Positions 11,113 to 23,226 are shown, counted from the stretch's first letter. The stretch: DNA of 64,000 bases from Turnera subulata (GCA_028386065.3 JAKUCV010002480.1:67312-131311); one strand, 5' to 3'. Notes: generated from the letters alone by a model not told the origin. Made by a program: numbers and translations.

Positions 11113-11343
11113 CTCTTAATTGAAACTTTGTATAAGAGAATTGAGAGGAAGAATAGTGGCAGGTTTGTTGCTCAATGAGAGATATCACTGGGGATGTTGT
11201 GAGAACTGGGTGGTTTTGAGCGAAGTAAGTGGGTATGTATATATAAGGATGAAGTGGGAACTGATAATCTTTATTACACGTAAGTAGTCAGTGGCCAAAA
11301 GCCATTTCGCAGGGAACTGTTGAAGACATAGCTCATGAATGCA

Positions 11344-11362
11344 TCACATGGTCCTGTCTTCC
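11344..11362 (-). promoter_or_regulatory. SAUR composite promoter site of a C-type gene
   Basis: Perfect consensus TCACATGGTCCTGTCTTCC, 232 bp upstream of the start codon and about 100 bp beyond the TATA box. Confidence 0.6.
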
Positions 11363-14300
11363 GAATAGTCCATAACTATTGTGGACAGCAAAAGAAGAGG
11401 AAAAAAAAAAAACCTGCCCTACAATTGCATAATAATAGGCAAATAGCAGACAGAAGACAATCTAAAGAATGTAAATGAACTGGATGGATATTATTGGTAC
11501 TAATATAGATGCAAAAATAAAGTGGCCCCTGCATTAGGTTTATGCCTGAGACCATGAGTTCGAATTCTCAATTTAATAAGACTAGTGGATTTGGAACACA
11601 GCTGAGACAAGTGACTTGTGGCATGTCACTGTATTCATATAGGCCTAACAGAATTGATGAGCAAGCTGTGCAGAGGAGAAAACTTCTGACATCAGTTGTA
11701 TACAATGTCCAATACTTTAATCTGGACTAATGGAAAGTGGTTTTCCAATAGTTTATACATTCTTTTGGTTTGGGAGCATATTCTTAGCGGAATATGATTG
11801 GGTAAAAACAGAAGAACAGTTTCGAGTCTTGAAGAATTCAATTGACTTTGTTGTGCAACATATGCCCTGAAGATTGAGTGGACTTCCAAGATCAAAGGTA
11901 AGAAATCTGCTGGCCAGAGGATATGAAATGGGTAGTAATATCTGGAGTTTTATTGACCAAGAATTATTAGATGGGGTCTGCACAACATATAGGTCATGAC
12001 GTATCACATGGTCCTGCCATTCCATAAATGAACAAAATTTTGCCCTATGTAGACCACATCTTCTATTTCTTCGCCACAAATTCCATATTTTAGAAGGTAT
12101 ACATTTAACCACTTACATCCTCGCGTTGCCGCAGGATTTTGGAAAACAGGATACCCTACAACACATAGATTAGTCACTATAATACCAGCTAAAGATTGGA
12201 AATGAACATTGGGTATCAGTTGAAAAAGATGTGTCCCTAATTGACCTTTAGATTATAGACATGAGCAAGACAAATACTCTTAGCCACACGAATTCTGTTG
12301 CCCTCCTGATTCCCTAGACATGCTAGAGACAACTAGGTGTGTGGACATGCTCTTAAAAGGAGGAGGATAAACAAAGAGGTAGATCATGGGTAATAGACAC
12401 TACAATACACAGATAGTTTTCTGGTTTAGGGTGGGTTGTTGCACACTGTAGGATTATTAACATTTTTCTACTAAATATCAGAAGTAGTTGACTGTCCCTA
12501 TTTTTATCACATCCCCAGGTCAAAACTGAATTTCAACTTTTCAATATAAATCTGATATCCTGAAAGATTTTAACATGCAAGCAATTGGCTTGTGCAGAAA
12601 CTGCAAACATCATTCTCACGATTTCCCTTCTGTTGCACATACTCACGGTTTTCCAACTATCAGCAATCATCTGGATTAAGTAAACTGACATTAACTGTCT
12701 TGTTTGGACTTTTCCTCCAGTAAAGGTACACAACACAACAGATGCTTGTCCTAATTCAATTAAAGAAGGTTACAAACAGAGATAAACAAAGACGATTTTC
12801 ATAACCGATTTCTAAAGCTTCAATTCTGAGGCTGTGCAACTTGTATTTTTACTCTCAATCTGGAAAAGTTTATGCCATACCCTGATGGTCAAAGTCATTC
12901 AATATAACAGTATATGCATATTGGTGCTTCTGCCATGTCGATAAAACCATTATAAGCATATAAACGTTCTTTCCCTGGTTCATTTTCCTACCCTACTCCA
13001 ATGAAATCTAAAAGTATGACCTCTTTATTTTCAGATTCTTATGCAACGAATGCAGAACATAAACATAGATGTGAAGAATTAAATAAAAAATTGGATTTTG
13101 CAGTCTGAAAAGTACATAAGGTGTTGTTCTTTGATCAGCGCAGAGTCAGGCCATTTATTGGAAATGTAGCTGATCCGCAAGAGAGCATTACAGGGCAATA
13201 TTTGATAGTGAGCGTGAGTTTCATTGAACGGGTAGAATATATATATACATAAAATTGGTATTTCTCTTTCTGAAATATGTAACATGAGTATATACTTGTT
13301 TCAGTTTTAACCTCTGGGCTAAGTCGTGACAGAGTCTGATCTGTAAATTTGACTTGAAAAGAAAAGGGGAAGAGAAGTGGAAAGACCATGAGATCCAAAA
13401 TAGAAGGCCATTCGAGGGTATTAATTATGAGCAGGATCATGATTTTCATGACCATTGTTCTGTCAGTGCAAATCACAAAAGAACTTCTTGGGATTTTTCC
13501 AGTGGAGGGAAGTATACAGAAAAAGAAATGAGTTAATTTCCACAATAATTGTCTCATCAATCAACTTCTATGGTGGCCCATATGCAATATCTACTTGTAT
13601 CTAGCAGGAGAGTGCCCCCATCTCAACTTATTTTCATTCCTCTAAATGGCGAGCAGGAAATAATCTCTCAGTCTTCTCACTAGAAATATTTCTGTTTGCT
13701 CAGTGACTTTACAAGTGTAAACGTGCCTTCATTTTGGAGCAGTAAGGAATGCGATGAAATTAAACATAAAGGAAGCTGTGATTTGAACGCAGTAGTGATC
13801 AAACCAGAAAAATCCAAGACTATTAAAATTTATTTTTAACTGCACAGAGTTAGAATTTTTTATATTCATGCTACATATATGCTCCATTAATATTAAAAGT
13901 GAGTCCTGACCAGGATCATGTTCTTTATGATTATTTTCAATGCAAACTTTCATTGCCAGAGGAAAAAAAATTAGGAGATGATCGAGTGAATGATCGGCAC
14001 GTCAATTTCTACAAGTTGTTCAATCCTTGTTCTTTTTCTCAGAACCAATAAACTCCTCCAATATGTTATATTTCCAATCCCTCTCATATGATATTATACT
14101 ATATACTAAAACACAGAAGGAAAGCTTTAAGTGATATGACTCTTTTGCCTTAGAAAATTTTTAATATGACAAATTTATCCTTGAATTATTTTATTTTAGA
14201 TTCTATATAAATATAAGCAAGGGAAACATGTATCAATCATACACGGCATTTTTTACATCTAGATCTTTCTATTTTATTTTTTCTTTTTGTTACAGAAAAA

Positions 14301-14435
14301 TTTATTCATCATACACCTGAATTTCTTACCTGCTTCACTACATGCTGATAGTATTAGGGTGTGAAACTCTCAGAATTAAATTAATATGCACACGAATGAG
14401 ATATTGGTGGTTCTTGCCTGATGGAAAGCTAGCAA
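11363..14435. other. Intergenic DNA with the 3' flank of a lost B-type SAUR
   Basis: 11370-12240 is C-type upstream flank, paralogous to 23250-23705 and 43720-44290. From about 13060 to 13290 the sequence matches the 3' flank of the disrupted B-type gene (31620-31830, inverted), but no SAUR coding sequence follows beyond 13290. 13300-14435 has no match elsewhere in the window. Short open frames there (for example 13354-13536) show no recognisable domain. Confidence 0.55.
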
Positions 14436-15012
14436 TCTATATAAACATACTAAAAGAGAATCGTCACCTTGAATTCTTTTTTTTTCCATTAATACATTTC
14501 CTTATTACCATGCCTTTAAACTGTTAGGACGCTTTTCAGTAAGATTTGAACGGTTCTTTTGTTTTGCCACGATTGACTTTTTATGTATTAGATGCATGCG
14601 ATGTATACAGGTGGCATAAATTAGTGAAGCAAAAATGAAACACCCTGACCTAAATTTATCCGATTAACAGTAATTACAGTAAACAGTACCCCCACGTGGC
14701 CAACATATCACAGAAGCAAGAACACATAATAATAAAAAGATAAATAGACAATCAAAATCACAACTACGTCACCTTGTGGGGACATCAACATTTGCACAGC
14801 GGAAGCATTTCTAGACATTCAGTAACATTTTATATGCAAGACACAATGCATGCTATTGGATCCGAGTCTTGTCCGAAGTAACGCCACAGCCGCCGGTATG
14901 CAAACCTAACCTGCAGGAACTGTGTGAGGGGTGAGACCAACCACTGTCTCACCGATAAACAAATAAACCACAGTATACATACAACCGCAAATACACCCAA
15001 GCCAACACAGAA

Positions 15013-15963
15013 NNNNNNNNNNNNNNNNNNNNNNNNNNNNNNNNNNNNNNNNNNNNNNNNNNNNNNNNNNNNNNNNNNNNNNNNNNNNNNNNNNNNNNNN
15101 NNNNNNNNNNNNNNNNNNNNNNNNNNNNNNNNNNNNNNNNNNNNNNNNNNNNNNNNNNNNNNNNNNNNNNNNNNNNNNNNNNNNNNNNNNNNNNNNNNNN
15201 NNNNNNNNNNNNNNNNNNNNNNNNNNNNNNNNNNNNNNNNNNNNNNNNNNNNNNNNNNNNNNNNNNNNNNNNNNNNNNNNNNNNNNNNNNNNNNNNNNNN
15301 NNNNNNNNNNNNNNNNNNNNNNNNNNNNNNNNNNNNNNNNNNNNNNNNNNNNNNNNNNNNNNNNNNNNNNNNNNNNNNNNNNNNNNNNNNNNNNNNNNNN
15401 NNNNNNNNNNNNNNNNNNNNNNNNNNNNNNNNNNNNNNNNNNNNNNNNNNNNNNNNNNNNNNNNNNNNNNNNNNNNNNNNNNNNNNNNNNNNNNNNNNNN
15501 NNNNNNNNNNNNNNNNNNNNNNNNNNNNNNNNNNNNNNNNNNNNNNNNNNNNNNNNNNNNNNNNNNNNNNNNNNNNNNNNNNNNNNNNNNNNNNNNNNNN
15601 NNNNNNNNNNNNNNNNNNNNNNNNNNNNNNNNNNNNNNNNNNNNNNNNNNNNNNNNNNNNNNNNNNNNNNNNNNNNNNNNNNNNNNNNNNNNNNNNNNNN
15701 NNNNNNNNNNNNNNNNNNNNNNNNNNNNNNNNNNNNNNNNNNNNNNNNNNNNNNNNNNNNNNNNNNNNNNNNNNNNNNNNNNNNNNNNNNNNNNNNNNNN
15801 NNNNNNNNNNNNNNNNNNNNNNNNNNNNNNNNNNNNNNNNNNNNNNNNNNNNNNNNNNNNNNNNNNNNNNNNNNNNNNNNNNNNNNNNNNNNNNNNNNNN
15901 NNNNNNNNNNNNNNNNNNNNNNNNNNNNNNNNNNNNNNNNNNNNNNNNNNNNNNNNNNNNNNN
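15013..15963. other. Assembly gap, 951 N
   Basis: Unsequenced bases inside the gypsy-like LTR. The true length is unknown. Confidence 0.99.
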
Positions 15964-17514
15964 TATATATATACGCTAAAAGAGGTAATTGTTATAAAAT
16001 GTATGTATGCTTAGTAAATCTCATACGACCGTATGTATGTATATACATTTACATATATTTATAAAGACAACAACCATAAATAAACTAAATTCATATTTAT
16101 CATCATTTTAGTTTATAATTACAAAATTATATTTATTTATACGTAATCCTTTATAATGTAAATTCAATTTTAGATATAGATGAGAAAGTTAAGAATTAAC
16201 TCGGTAGAACATTTAGCCCAACGGAGAATAATACTAATATTAACATGATTCTAAAAATTAAACATAGCATAAAATAAATTTATTGGTTATTATAAATTAA
16301 CTTAATTAATTGCTTAATTAATCGCCGTTTTAATTGTTCGAGTCCGTTAATATAGCTCGAGTTCGTTTAGTGATGCACATGGTTAGTCCAAGGGTCCGGG
16401 GTTTTACCCAAAGTCCATTTCCGGCTCGCCGGAGAATTCCCGAGACATCGCCGGAAAAATCCCGAGGCTGCCGGAACCTCGCCGGATTCCGGCCAAGCAC
16501 TGTTCACGCATCCTACAGCAACCAAACGTCCTCTGTTACTGTTCACGGTAGTCCACGAGACCCTCAACGTTCACTGCTCGTCACTCCACAGAACGTCCAC
16601 GCCAACACACAAATCCACCATCGCCATACCCACACTCGATCAACGAGCAAATCCATAACCAAGGCACAAATCCACAAACAAAACAACCCGATTAATCCAC
16701 AAGCCGAAAAGACTTTTAGAGAAGGGGGAGAAGAAATCGGCAACAGCAGCATCTTACCCCACGGCGGCGCGAGGCAGAACGGCGGTGGAGGAAGAGAAGT
16801 GGCGGTAAGGTGGCTGTCCGTGTTCACCAGCAGCTGCAGCCGGGGCAGAGGAGGAGGCGGCGTCGAGCAGCTGGCATGGGGAGGAGATGGTCGCGGCAGT
16901 GCGACGCGAAGAGGGCGGAGGCAATGGTCGTGAAGGAGGAAGGAAGACACGGCGGCTCTGGTGCGGCGGAGGAAGGATGAGGAGAAAGGAGGAGGAGGTC
17001 GCCTCGCGGCAGTGGCGGCGCAAGACGGCTGCAGGGGAAGAAGAGAGAGAGACGGCGGTTTTGGGGAGGCGAGGGAAGAGGAACAGGGCGGCGACGTGTG
17101 GCTGAGATGAGGCGACGAACAGGAGAGGAAGGCGGGTGCAGGCGGCGGCTTGTTGCAGGGGCGCCGGCGCGGTGGATTTGAGGAGGAGGAAGAGAAGAAG
17201 AAGAAAAAGGAAAGAAGAGAGTGGTGGCTGGTGGTGTGTGGTGGTCACGGATCGGCCGGAGGTGGAAGGAAAAAGGGGAGAAGGAGGAAGGAGATGGGTG
17301 TATGAGGGGTGTGAGGAATCGGAAGAGATGAGGGGAAAAATGAAGAAGAGAAAAAGGAAAGAAGACAAAGAAAAAAAATCAGGGAAGAAAGGATGGGGGG
17401 AGGGGCCGGCGTGAAGGAAAATGGGAAAAGAGAAAGAAGACAAGAAAGAAAAAAGAAGAAAATGGGCACATAATGACGTGTTGTCGGGCAAGGAATTGTG
17501 CCCTGCCGACACAC

Positions 17515-17530
17515 AAAACGACGTCGTTTT
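17515..17530. repeat. 16-base perfect palindrome AAAACGACGTCGTTTT
   Basis: It lies near the promoter end of the gypsy-like LTR and contains the bZIP-type core GACGTC. The identical palindrome occurs twice in the foldback element at 36620-37083. Confidence 0.7.
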
Positions 17531-18182
17531 GGACGTCCTCAAGCCATACTCAATAGCCTTGGTCAAAACGCAGCCTGATTTGTGTTTTATGTTTTGGTTT
17601 CACCAAAACTACGTCGTATCAATCGAAACTACACCAAAACTTGTGTTTTGACACTAACTTAACCTTTGTAACATATAAACATAATCTAACAATTATTCTT
17701 TTATAGAATTTCAAAATAAATAACCAAAGATTAATTTATTAATACCATGGGAATGAAAGATGAAATTTTCTTTCTAAATTATAATTAGTAAATTGTTGCA
17801 ACATAATTATCATAACAAAATAATAATATATTAATATTACAATTAATGTTTGATTAGAATTTAACAATAATAATGATAATAACTATAATTTTGAGAGTAG
17901 TAAAAATAATAGTAAAGATAGTAAAAATTGACTCGGGTTGGTAAAATTCTTGATTAACCGCGATAAAATTTATTAACCACCGTAAAAGTAAAAACAGCTT
18001 GGTAAAAATCACGGAAATTTTACCCGGGTCGTTACAAAAAAATTAATGGAGGACACGTTTTTAGACTACAAAAATCTTCTCTACCCTTCTCTCCTTCACT
18101 CTGACTTTTAGATTTCCTTCACCCTCCTCCTGATTCTTTCTCATCGCTTCCTCTCAATTTTCCAATTTGCCGAAAGAGAATT

Positions 18183-18501
18183 GAGATTGTTGTAGGCATT
18201 GCAAAAAAAGCTTGCATATCTACACGAAGAGTGCTTGGGTGGGTGCAGCACTGTGATGTGAAGCCACATAATATTATTATGCTCCAACACTTCAAATACC
18301 AACTCAAGGTTTCAGATTCTGGTCTATACTGAATAAAGATGACCAAGATATTCAAACTTCTCATAGATTATAAGAACTAGAGGTTGGATGTCAATCTACC
18401 AATTACTTTTATAGTGAATATATATAACTTTGGGATTGTTGTGTGCTTGAGATAATGAGAGGGAAGTGTCCATTCGATGGTAACAAGATGGAAGAACAAG
18501 G
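18183..18501 (+). pseudogene. Receptor-like Ser/Thr kinase fragment (G-type lectin/ZmPK1-like kinase domain)
   Basis: Broken frames give EIVVGIAK, then AYLHEECLGW, then the catalytic-loop segment HCDVKPHNI, VSDSGL (normally VSDFGL, the Mg-binding loop) and, after further breaks, FGIVV and LEIMRGKCPFDGNKMEEQ. The HCD form of the HRD motif and the GNKMEEQ ending match plant G-type lectin S-receptor-like kinases. At least two frameshifts and two in-frame stops are present, and both ends of the kinase domain are missing. It lies inside the candidate Helitron, which suggests capture of a gene fragment, although simple gene decay is equally possible. Confidence 0.75.
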
Positions 18502-20990
18502 TATCTGCATCATTCAACTGTTCATTTTATGTTTTCATCTAATTTTCTTCATCTGTTCTAACTATTTTTGGTTTCTTCTTTGTTGTTCTTGCATCTTTCT
18601 GGGCATTAATTATTTTTTCATGCTTACCAAAATACAAAGTAGAAGCTAGCATACAAGGATTCATATGATGGTATTGGTTTTGAATATAATCGAAGCAAAA
18701 AATATTTTTCTAAAAAATATATTCATTTAAACTAAATTAATTTGTTCATTATTTTATCTAGAACTCTGAGTTGTAGAGAAGTCTTAAAAGGGTGAGTTAT
18801 TGGTAGCCTTCCATGTAAGTAATTCTATGATTCTTTCTTCTTTTAATTCTTTACAATTTTTTCCTTTTTAAGATTAGACCGCGCATTTTGGTAAGAATTA
18901 ATCTTATAGAATACACCATAGGACAGAATGTTTGACACTCTGATGTGTAGGTTGATGTTTCTTTTTGACTCGATAAATTTTGGATTCAACCATTTGTATC
19001 ATAAGTTTAAAAATCATTCAACTGACAGTTTTATTATATCCTTAACAGTAAGACACTATGGAAGAGTTTAAAACCTTAAAATTCCTCAATAAGTTACAAG
19101 ATTTTAAAATTAGAGTATTATTCAACTGGCCGATTCAGTATCATCACTCAAATGTCTGTTTACACAAAGAGTAAATTGTTATTTTTGTAATATCCTTAAC
19201 AGTAATCCATCGTTTCTTCTCTTATTATCACCATAATGTCTTCCTCACTTAATTTAAAACAAAGATTATTTTTGTAAAGTTAGAATCTAAAAAATAAATA
19301 AATTTGGACGACATTTTTTTAACTCTGGACTCTTCCTAGGCCACATCAAGATATTTTAGATTTCCCTTCTCCTCTCCATTCCTTTCATTTTATATACACG
19401 TTTTTCACTCTCCTTTTCTCTCTTAATTTTGTTCTTCACCCCTTCCTCTTCCATATCTCTCTTAATTTTGTTTTACACAACAGTCTTTTCAAGAGGATAG
19501 TCATCTTTGAAAAGGAAAGGCAAGAAGTGCTTGGAAACCTTCTGCAATTGTCTTTGCATGCCACCCAAAACAATGGCAAGACATGACCTCCTTCTCCTAT
19601 AATTGTGACATGTCATCCTTCTCCTACAATTTTTTTTTTAATAATGTTACTGTTTTTTTTTCTGATATATCTTTTTTGTTGTTGCCTGCATGCATTATTT
19701 CTTTCAAATCCTTGATTATGTTTATTTATTTCGAATTTTATTTCTGGGATTGCAATTGCTGCTTGATTAGGACCTTTTCATTTACTTTATTCATATTATA
19801 ATTATATTTTCATCGCATATAGATTTGAAAACCAATAAAGAAGGGGTAAAGAAGCAGGCGTGGCCTTATGCATCATATTGGTGTTTGGTAGCATTTTATC
19901 CATGTTCATTGTTGACCAAATTGTTTCTCTGCTCCTACAAATAACTACTGTTGTGTAGATGATATAAAGACGGCATAAAACAAAAAATAAAAAATTCCTT
20001 CTGCTAGCCCAGTCAGGTGCTATGCTTTTGAGCACACAGATATAATTTTTTCATTTCCTGTGGATTTACTGAATATATACTATGTGACAAGAAATCATTT
20101 CACAGAAACTTTTGTCTCATTATGAATTACGATTTGTAGCAACCACTGTAGTCTAATACTATAAAATCAATGATGTGATTATCTGGTTCCTAGGAAAACC
20201 GTGTTCATGGCAATATAATTTTAACTCTTGTCATACAAGAAAACACAGGAAATTTTAATGTAGGGTAGCATTATGGAGAACAGAAATATTCTTTAAGATT
20301 TAGAATGCAAAAGGTGAATGACAATTTTTGTTGTCATTAATTAACAACATTATTGGAAATCAGTTGACTGAAAGGAGAAAAATGTCAGGACTCTTCCGTG
20401 ATTGTCATCTGGAGTAGTATTGTCATTTGGAGTAGTATGATTCCTCTCTACTGATTTCTGCCTCCGGTTCAACAATTGCAATTTTCCTCCTGTCTTATAA
20501 CTGCAATTTTTCTCTATTCTTGCTGCAATCTTCCTCTGTCAAATAGGCATTGAATATTTCTATTCACCTTTCAAGGTCATTAAAAAACATTTTGTTCCTC
20601 CTTTAACTATATCCGCTACGATAAAGCCTCAATCCTGCAGCAACGCGCGGGTAACTACCTAGTGATATCTCTATATTACCATATGCGCTGGAGCAGAATC
20701 GTTTTTCTTAACCTAATTATGTTATCTTACACATAACTTTTTTATACGATTTACTTAAAGAAATTACTGGTTAAGCGATAATGAAATTGAAAAGCTAGGG
20801 CAGGGAAGAGAGAAAGAAAGAAAGAACACAAAGATTTACGTGGTTCGGCACTTCGGCCTACATCCACGGTAGCGTAAGGATCAAGTCTCCACTATCAAGA
20901 ACATTTACAAAATTACATGCCACGATCGATCTGTGATCTTGTTACAATATAGATCTATCTATGTAGCTCGTCCTTCCAATATAATCTTCT
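18502..20990. other. No gene seen
   Basis: AT-rich DNA with only short open frames. It includes the candidate Helitron 3' end (20662). At 20826-20940 there is a stretch containing GATTTACGTGGTTCGGC, a sequence type common in dispersed plant repeats. A 20 bp tandem duplication (TGTCAT.TGGAGTAGTAT) lies at about 20405-20440. Confidence 0.5.
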
Positions 20991-21470
20991 TCAAGCTACA
21001 CACAAGGTCCAGTTCATCGCCGGACGAATCGTAGAATCGGGCAGAAAGGTTGTTCTTCTTCTTGATGAGTAGGAGGAGAAAGTTCTGGGTTTGCAAGCCG
21101 GGGTGGATGCGCCGCCGCCGGCCTTGAGGAACTTCAAGAAGCGATCGAAGAACTCGACGGTGCATGGAATCTTGAGGGGACCATCGATCTTGTCGTCAGG
21201 ATCGTCCTGGTATTGCTTCAGGAGTTGTAAGAAGGCCGGATGCGAGAGATACTGTAAGGGGATTTGGTATCTCTTCTCTTCTTCTTCTTCTTCTCCACCC
21301 ACGCAAACCACAAAACACCCTTTCTTGGGAGCTTTTGCGCCTTCAATCACCGCATGAAGCTCGTAGGGAGGAGGATCGTAGTCGGAGGAGCAGCCACCAT
21401 GGACGACGTGGCTACACTTCTTCTTGATCACTGACTTGATCTTCTCGGAGATGTTTCTCGTTGTATGCAT
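20991..21470 (-). CDS. Divergent SAUR family protein with C-terminal extension (159 aa)
   Basis: A SAUR protein of a different subfamily from the rest of the array. The SAUR core runs from about residue 48 to 118: PKKGCFVVCVG (49-59), KRYQIPLQYLSHPAFLQLL (66-84) and GPLKIPC (97-103). An acidic EEEEEE loop interrupts the usual turn after the VGG. The N-terminal 47 residues and the C-terminal 41 residues (Ser/Arg/Thr rich) lie outside the domain. The start at 21470 is the first ATG after a TATA box at 21619-21628. The sequence between them is an A/G-rich leader that is open in frame but has no upstream ATG. It lacks the CACATG/TGTC promoter site of the neighbouring SAUR genes. Auxin-related growth control is inferred from family only. 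Confidence 0.88.
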   Translation of the reverse strand: MHTTRNISEKIKSVIKKKCSHVVHGGCSSDYDPPPYELHAVIEGAKAPKKGCFVVCVGGEEEEEEKRYQIPLQYLSHPAFLQLLKQYQDDPDDKIDGPLKIPCTVEFFDRFLKFLKAGGGASTPACKPRTFSSYSSRRRTTFLPDSTIRPAMNWTLCVA

Positions 21471-21618
21471 CTCTGCTTCTTTTTCTTCTTGGAGTTTTTT
21501 TTCTTCTTCTTCTTTTTTTTTTTTTTGAGAGAGTTTTTTCTCTTCTTCTTCTTTCTTTTCTTTTTCTTTGATAGAAAGGCAAAGATGACTTTTGATTATC
21601 AAGACGATCGACGCACCA

Positions 21619-21628
21619 TATTTTTATA
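21619..21628 (-). promoter_or_regulatory. TATA box of the divergent SAUR
   Basis: TATAAAAATA on the minus strand, about 150 bp before the ATG. It implies a purine-rich 5' leader of about 120 nt. Confidence 0.6.
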
Positions 21629-22767
21629 CTTTTTTGGGTCATTCACAATTTTATAAACCGCCATACTGTTCTTTTTTTTTTTTAATTTGAACTTAAACCG
21701 CCATACTGTTCGTGTTTATTAATGCTAAAATGACGTAAATCCCCAATTTTTTTAATCTTTCTTCATTATTTTGTTTTTAATAATGTTGAAAATGACATAA
21801 CTGCCCAAATTTTTAATCTTTCTTTCCTATTAGTATATTTAATCTCAAACTCCTCTACTAATCGGATATCTAATTTTCCGACTTCTCACAATTGAGTCCC
21901 GGCCCCATTAAGCCCGACGGTGGACGGAATTAAAAGGGAATGGTAGGCCCAAGCCCGTTAAGACATCGAAGTAGTAACAACACACATTAGAAATAAAACA
22001 TTCTATTATGAAAAACCTAGTGGTTTGAGTTCAAATCTACGTACAAATCACAGATCTTATAAGCATTTTTGTAGATTATGTTGGAAATTGTTTATAGTTG
22101 ATGTCTTTGCGGCAGATCCTCTATTCTCCTGCCACGCAACTGCAATTGAACAAAGAAAAGTAAAGTTTGTTCTTTCTTTTCTTTTGCAATTTCATTTTCT
22201 ATGTGGTTAATCATCTTTTGTTGAGATTTTCATGATTGTATTTAATTCTCAAGAATATTGATTCTGTATACAAGGGAAATTGGGAACAAATATTTAAGTA
22301 AGCAGACATCAGAAAAGGCCAGTAATAGCAGGGTTTGGCTAATTAGTTCAAACAATGCAATTCTTAAGTTTTTTCAATTGGATGGATTATATCCATTGTA
22401 ATAAGCAGACATGGCATTGACTCGAATCCTAGATGAGAGAAATCGCAAGCATATAGGCACAGGAAAATTTTCCCCCTGATTAGCTTTTTGTTTTTCTTGT
22501 GAAGTCTGAAACATGAGAATAAGGTTCACAGCTGAAGGATCTACACATGCACCCATTTAGATTAAGTGCAATTGCCAGGGAAATCGAGCTTATAGCAATA
22601 TTCCTGCCAGTTACACTGTTACGTAGTTCTGAAAATCTAGCAGGGAAGAAAACAATAATAAAGTGTGCAAATTTCTGTAAATATCATTTCTTTGAAATAT
22701 TTACATTAATCTGGTCATCTATAGTATACAAAATTCTTTTCTACCACTATTTTTTTTTCCTTTTCCC
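21629..22767. other. Intergenic DNA, no gene
   Basis: Contains two short tandem duplications upstream of the divergent SAUR: AAACCGCCATACTGTTC at about 21656 and 21697, and a unit of about 70 bp at 21720-21840. From about 22370 the sequence is the C-type 3' flank, paralogous to 10560-10850 and 39000-39400. Confidence 0.55.
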
Positions 22768-23028
22768 TTATGATCTACTCAATTCAGACATAACATCAAA
22801 GAAAATATCTTCTCTGCAGGGAATCGTCAGACCACCCATTGGATGATCAAAACCAAACTCTTCTTCTGCTTTACTTAGCAAATCTTGAAATGATGGTTGA
22901 TTCAGGTATGAGACTGGAACTACAAAACGCTTCTTCTCAGTCTCTCCAACATAAACCACCAAGAATCCCTTCGGTACTGCTTTACTGCGGTTTTGCTTGG
23001 CAAGAACACTAAGCAAACGAATAGCCAT
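22768..23028 (-). CDS. SAUR family protein, type C (86 aa)
   Basis: Complete C-type [61 protein letters not shown], ending SELSRS. It has Leu at residue 6 where all other C copies have Pro. The frame is open 21 codons further upstream, but the ATG at 23028 was chosen because it aligns with every sister gene. The TATA box is at about 23146-23153 and the composite site at 23227-23245. This is the last minus-strand gene before the inverted segment. Confidence 0.92.
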   Translation of the reverse strand: MAIRLLSVLAKQNRSKAVPKGFLVVYVGETEKKRFVVPVSYLNQPSFQDLLSKAEEEFGFDHPMGGLTIPCREDIFFDVMSELSRS

Positions 23029-23226
23029 CTCTTGGTTGAGACTTTGTATAAGAGAATTGAGAGATAGAACAGTGGCAGTCTTGTTGCTCAATGAGAGATA
23101 TCACTGGGGATATTTGGTTGGTTTTGAGCAAAGTATATGGGTCTGTATATATAAGATGACATGTATGTAGTAAGTGGCCAAGAGCCATTTGGCAGTGAAC
23201 TGCTGAAGACATAGCTCATGAATGCA

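Larger units (their letters stand above)
14636..18036 (-). mobile_element. Large gypsy-like solo LTR (3.4 kb, with gap)
   Basis: On the minus strand it begins TGTAACGACCCGGGTAAAA and ends GGGTGTTTCA. It is flanked by AAAAA on both sides (14631-14635, 18037-18041). The same termini and similar length occur in the element at 46209-54825, including a CTCACCCCTCAC stretch near the distal end. No gag-pol is present, so it is a solo LTR or LTR-like derivative; the Ty3/gypsy assignment is inferred from terminal sequence style. It contains the assembly gap and a CpG- and pyrimidine-rich block (about 16390-17420). That block is open for long stretches but low in complexity. Confidence 0.65.
14436..20662 (+). 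mobile_element. Candidate Helitron carrying a kinase fragment
   Basis: The proposed 3' end (about 20630-20662) has the usual plant Helitron form. A short GC-rich hairpin (CCTGC pairing with GCGGG around AGCAACGC) is followed by GTAACTAC and the terminal CTAG, then T. The proposed 5' end at 14436 reads TCTATATAAACATACTAAAAG and is preceded by A, which fits A/T target insertion. Between them are a gypsy-like solo LTR (14636-18036) and a decayed receptor-kinase fragment (18183-18501). No Rep/helicase is visible. Without the LTR the body would be about 2.8 kb. The 3' end is the stronger call. The 5' end is tentative. Confidence 0.4.

Noticed and set aside
13354..13536. Open frame of 60 codons in unassigned DNA
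   Set aside because: No domain, no promoter context and no paralogue in the window.
14101..14130. Alternative Helitron 5' end (TATACTAAAACACAGAAGG)
   Set aside because: Resembles Helitron starts, but no TC preceded by A is found at a fitting position; 14436 fits better. It could be a remnant of another copy.
14924..15979. 351-codon open frame
   Set aside because: It is open only because it spans 951 unknown bases.
16754..17566. 270-codon open frame on the minus strand
   Set aside because: Low-complexity Phe/Leu/Ser/Pro-rich translation from pyrimidine-rich DNA inside an LTR; other frames are also open and no domain is seen.
20826..20940. Possible tRNA or other RNA gene near GATTTACGTGGTTCGGC
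   Set aside because: The GTTCG-like core is not accompanied by a cloverleaf; the sequence resembles a dispersed plant repeat.
21471..21602. N-terminal Lys/Glu-rich extension of the divergent SAUR
   Set aside because: The open stretch has no ATG and consists of A/G-rich leader just downstream of the TATA box.
23028..23091. Longer start for the C-type SAUR at 22768
   Set aside because: The extra 21 codons lie in the leader and are not open or conserved in sister genes; all align at the MAIR start.
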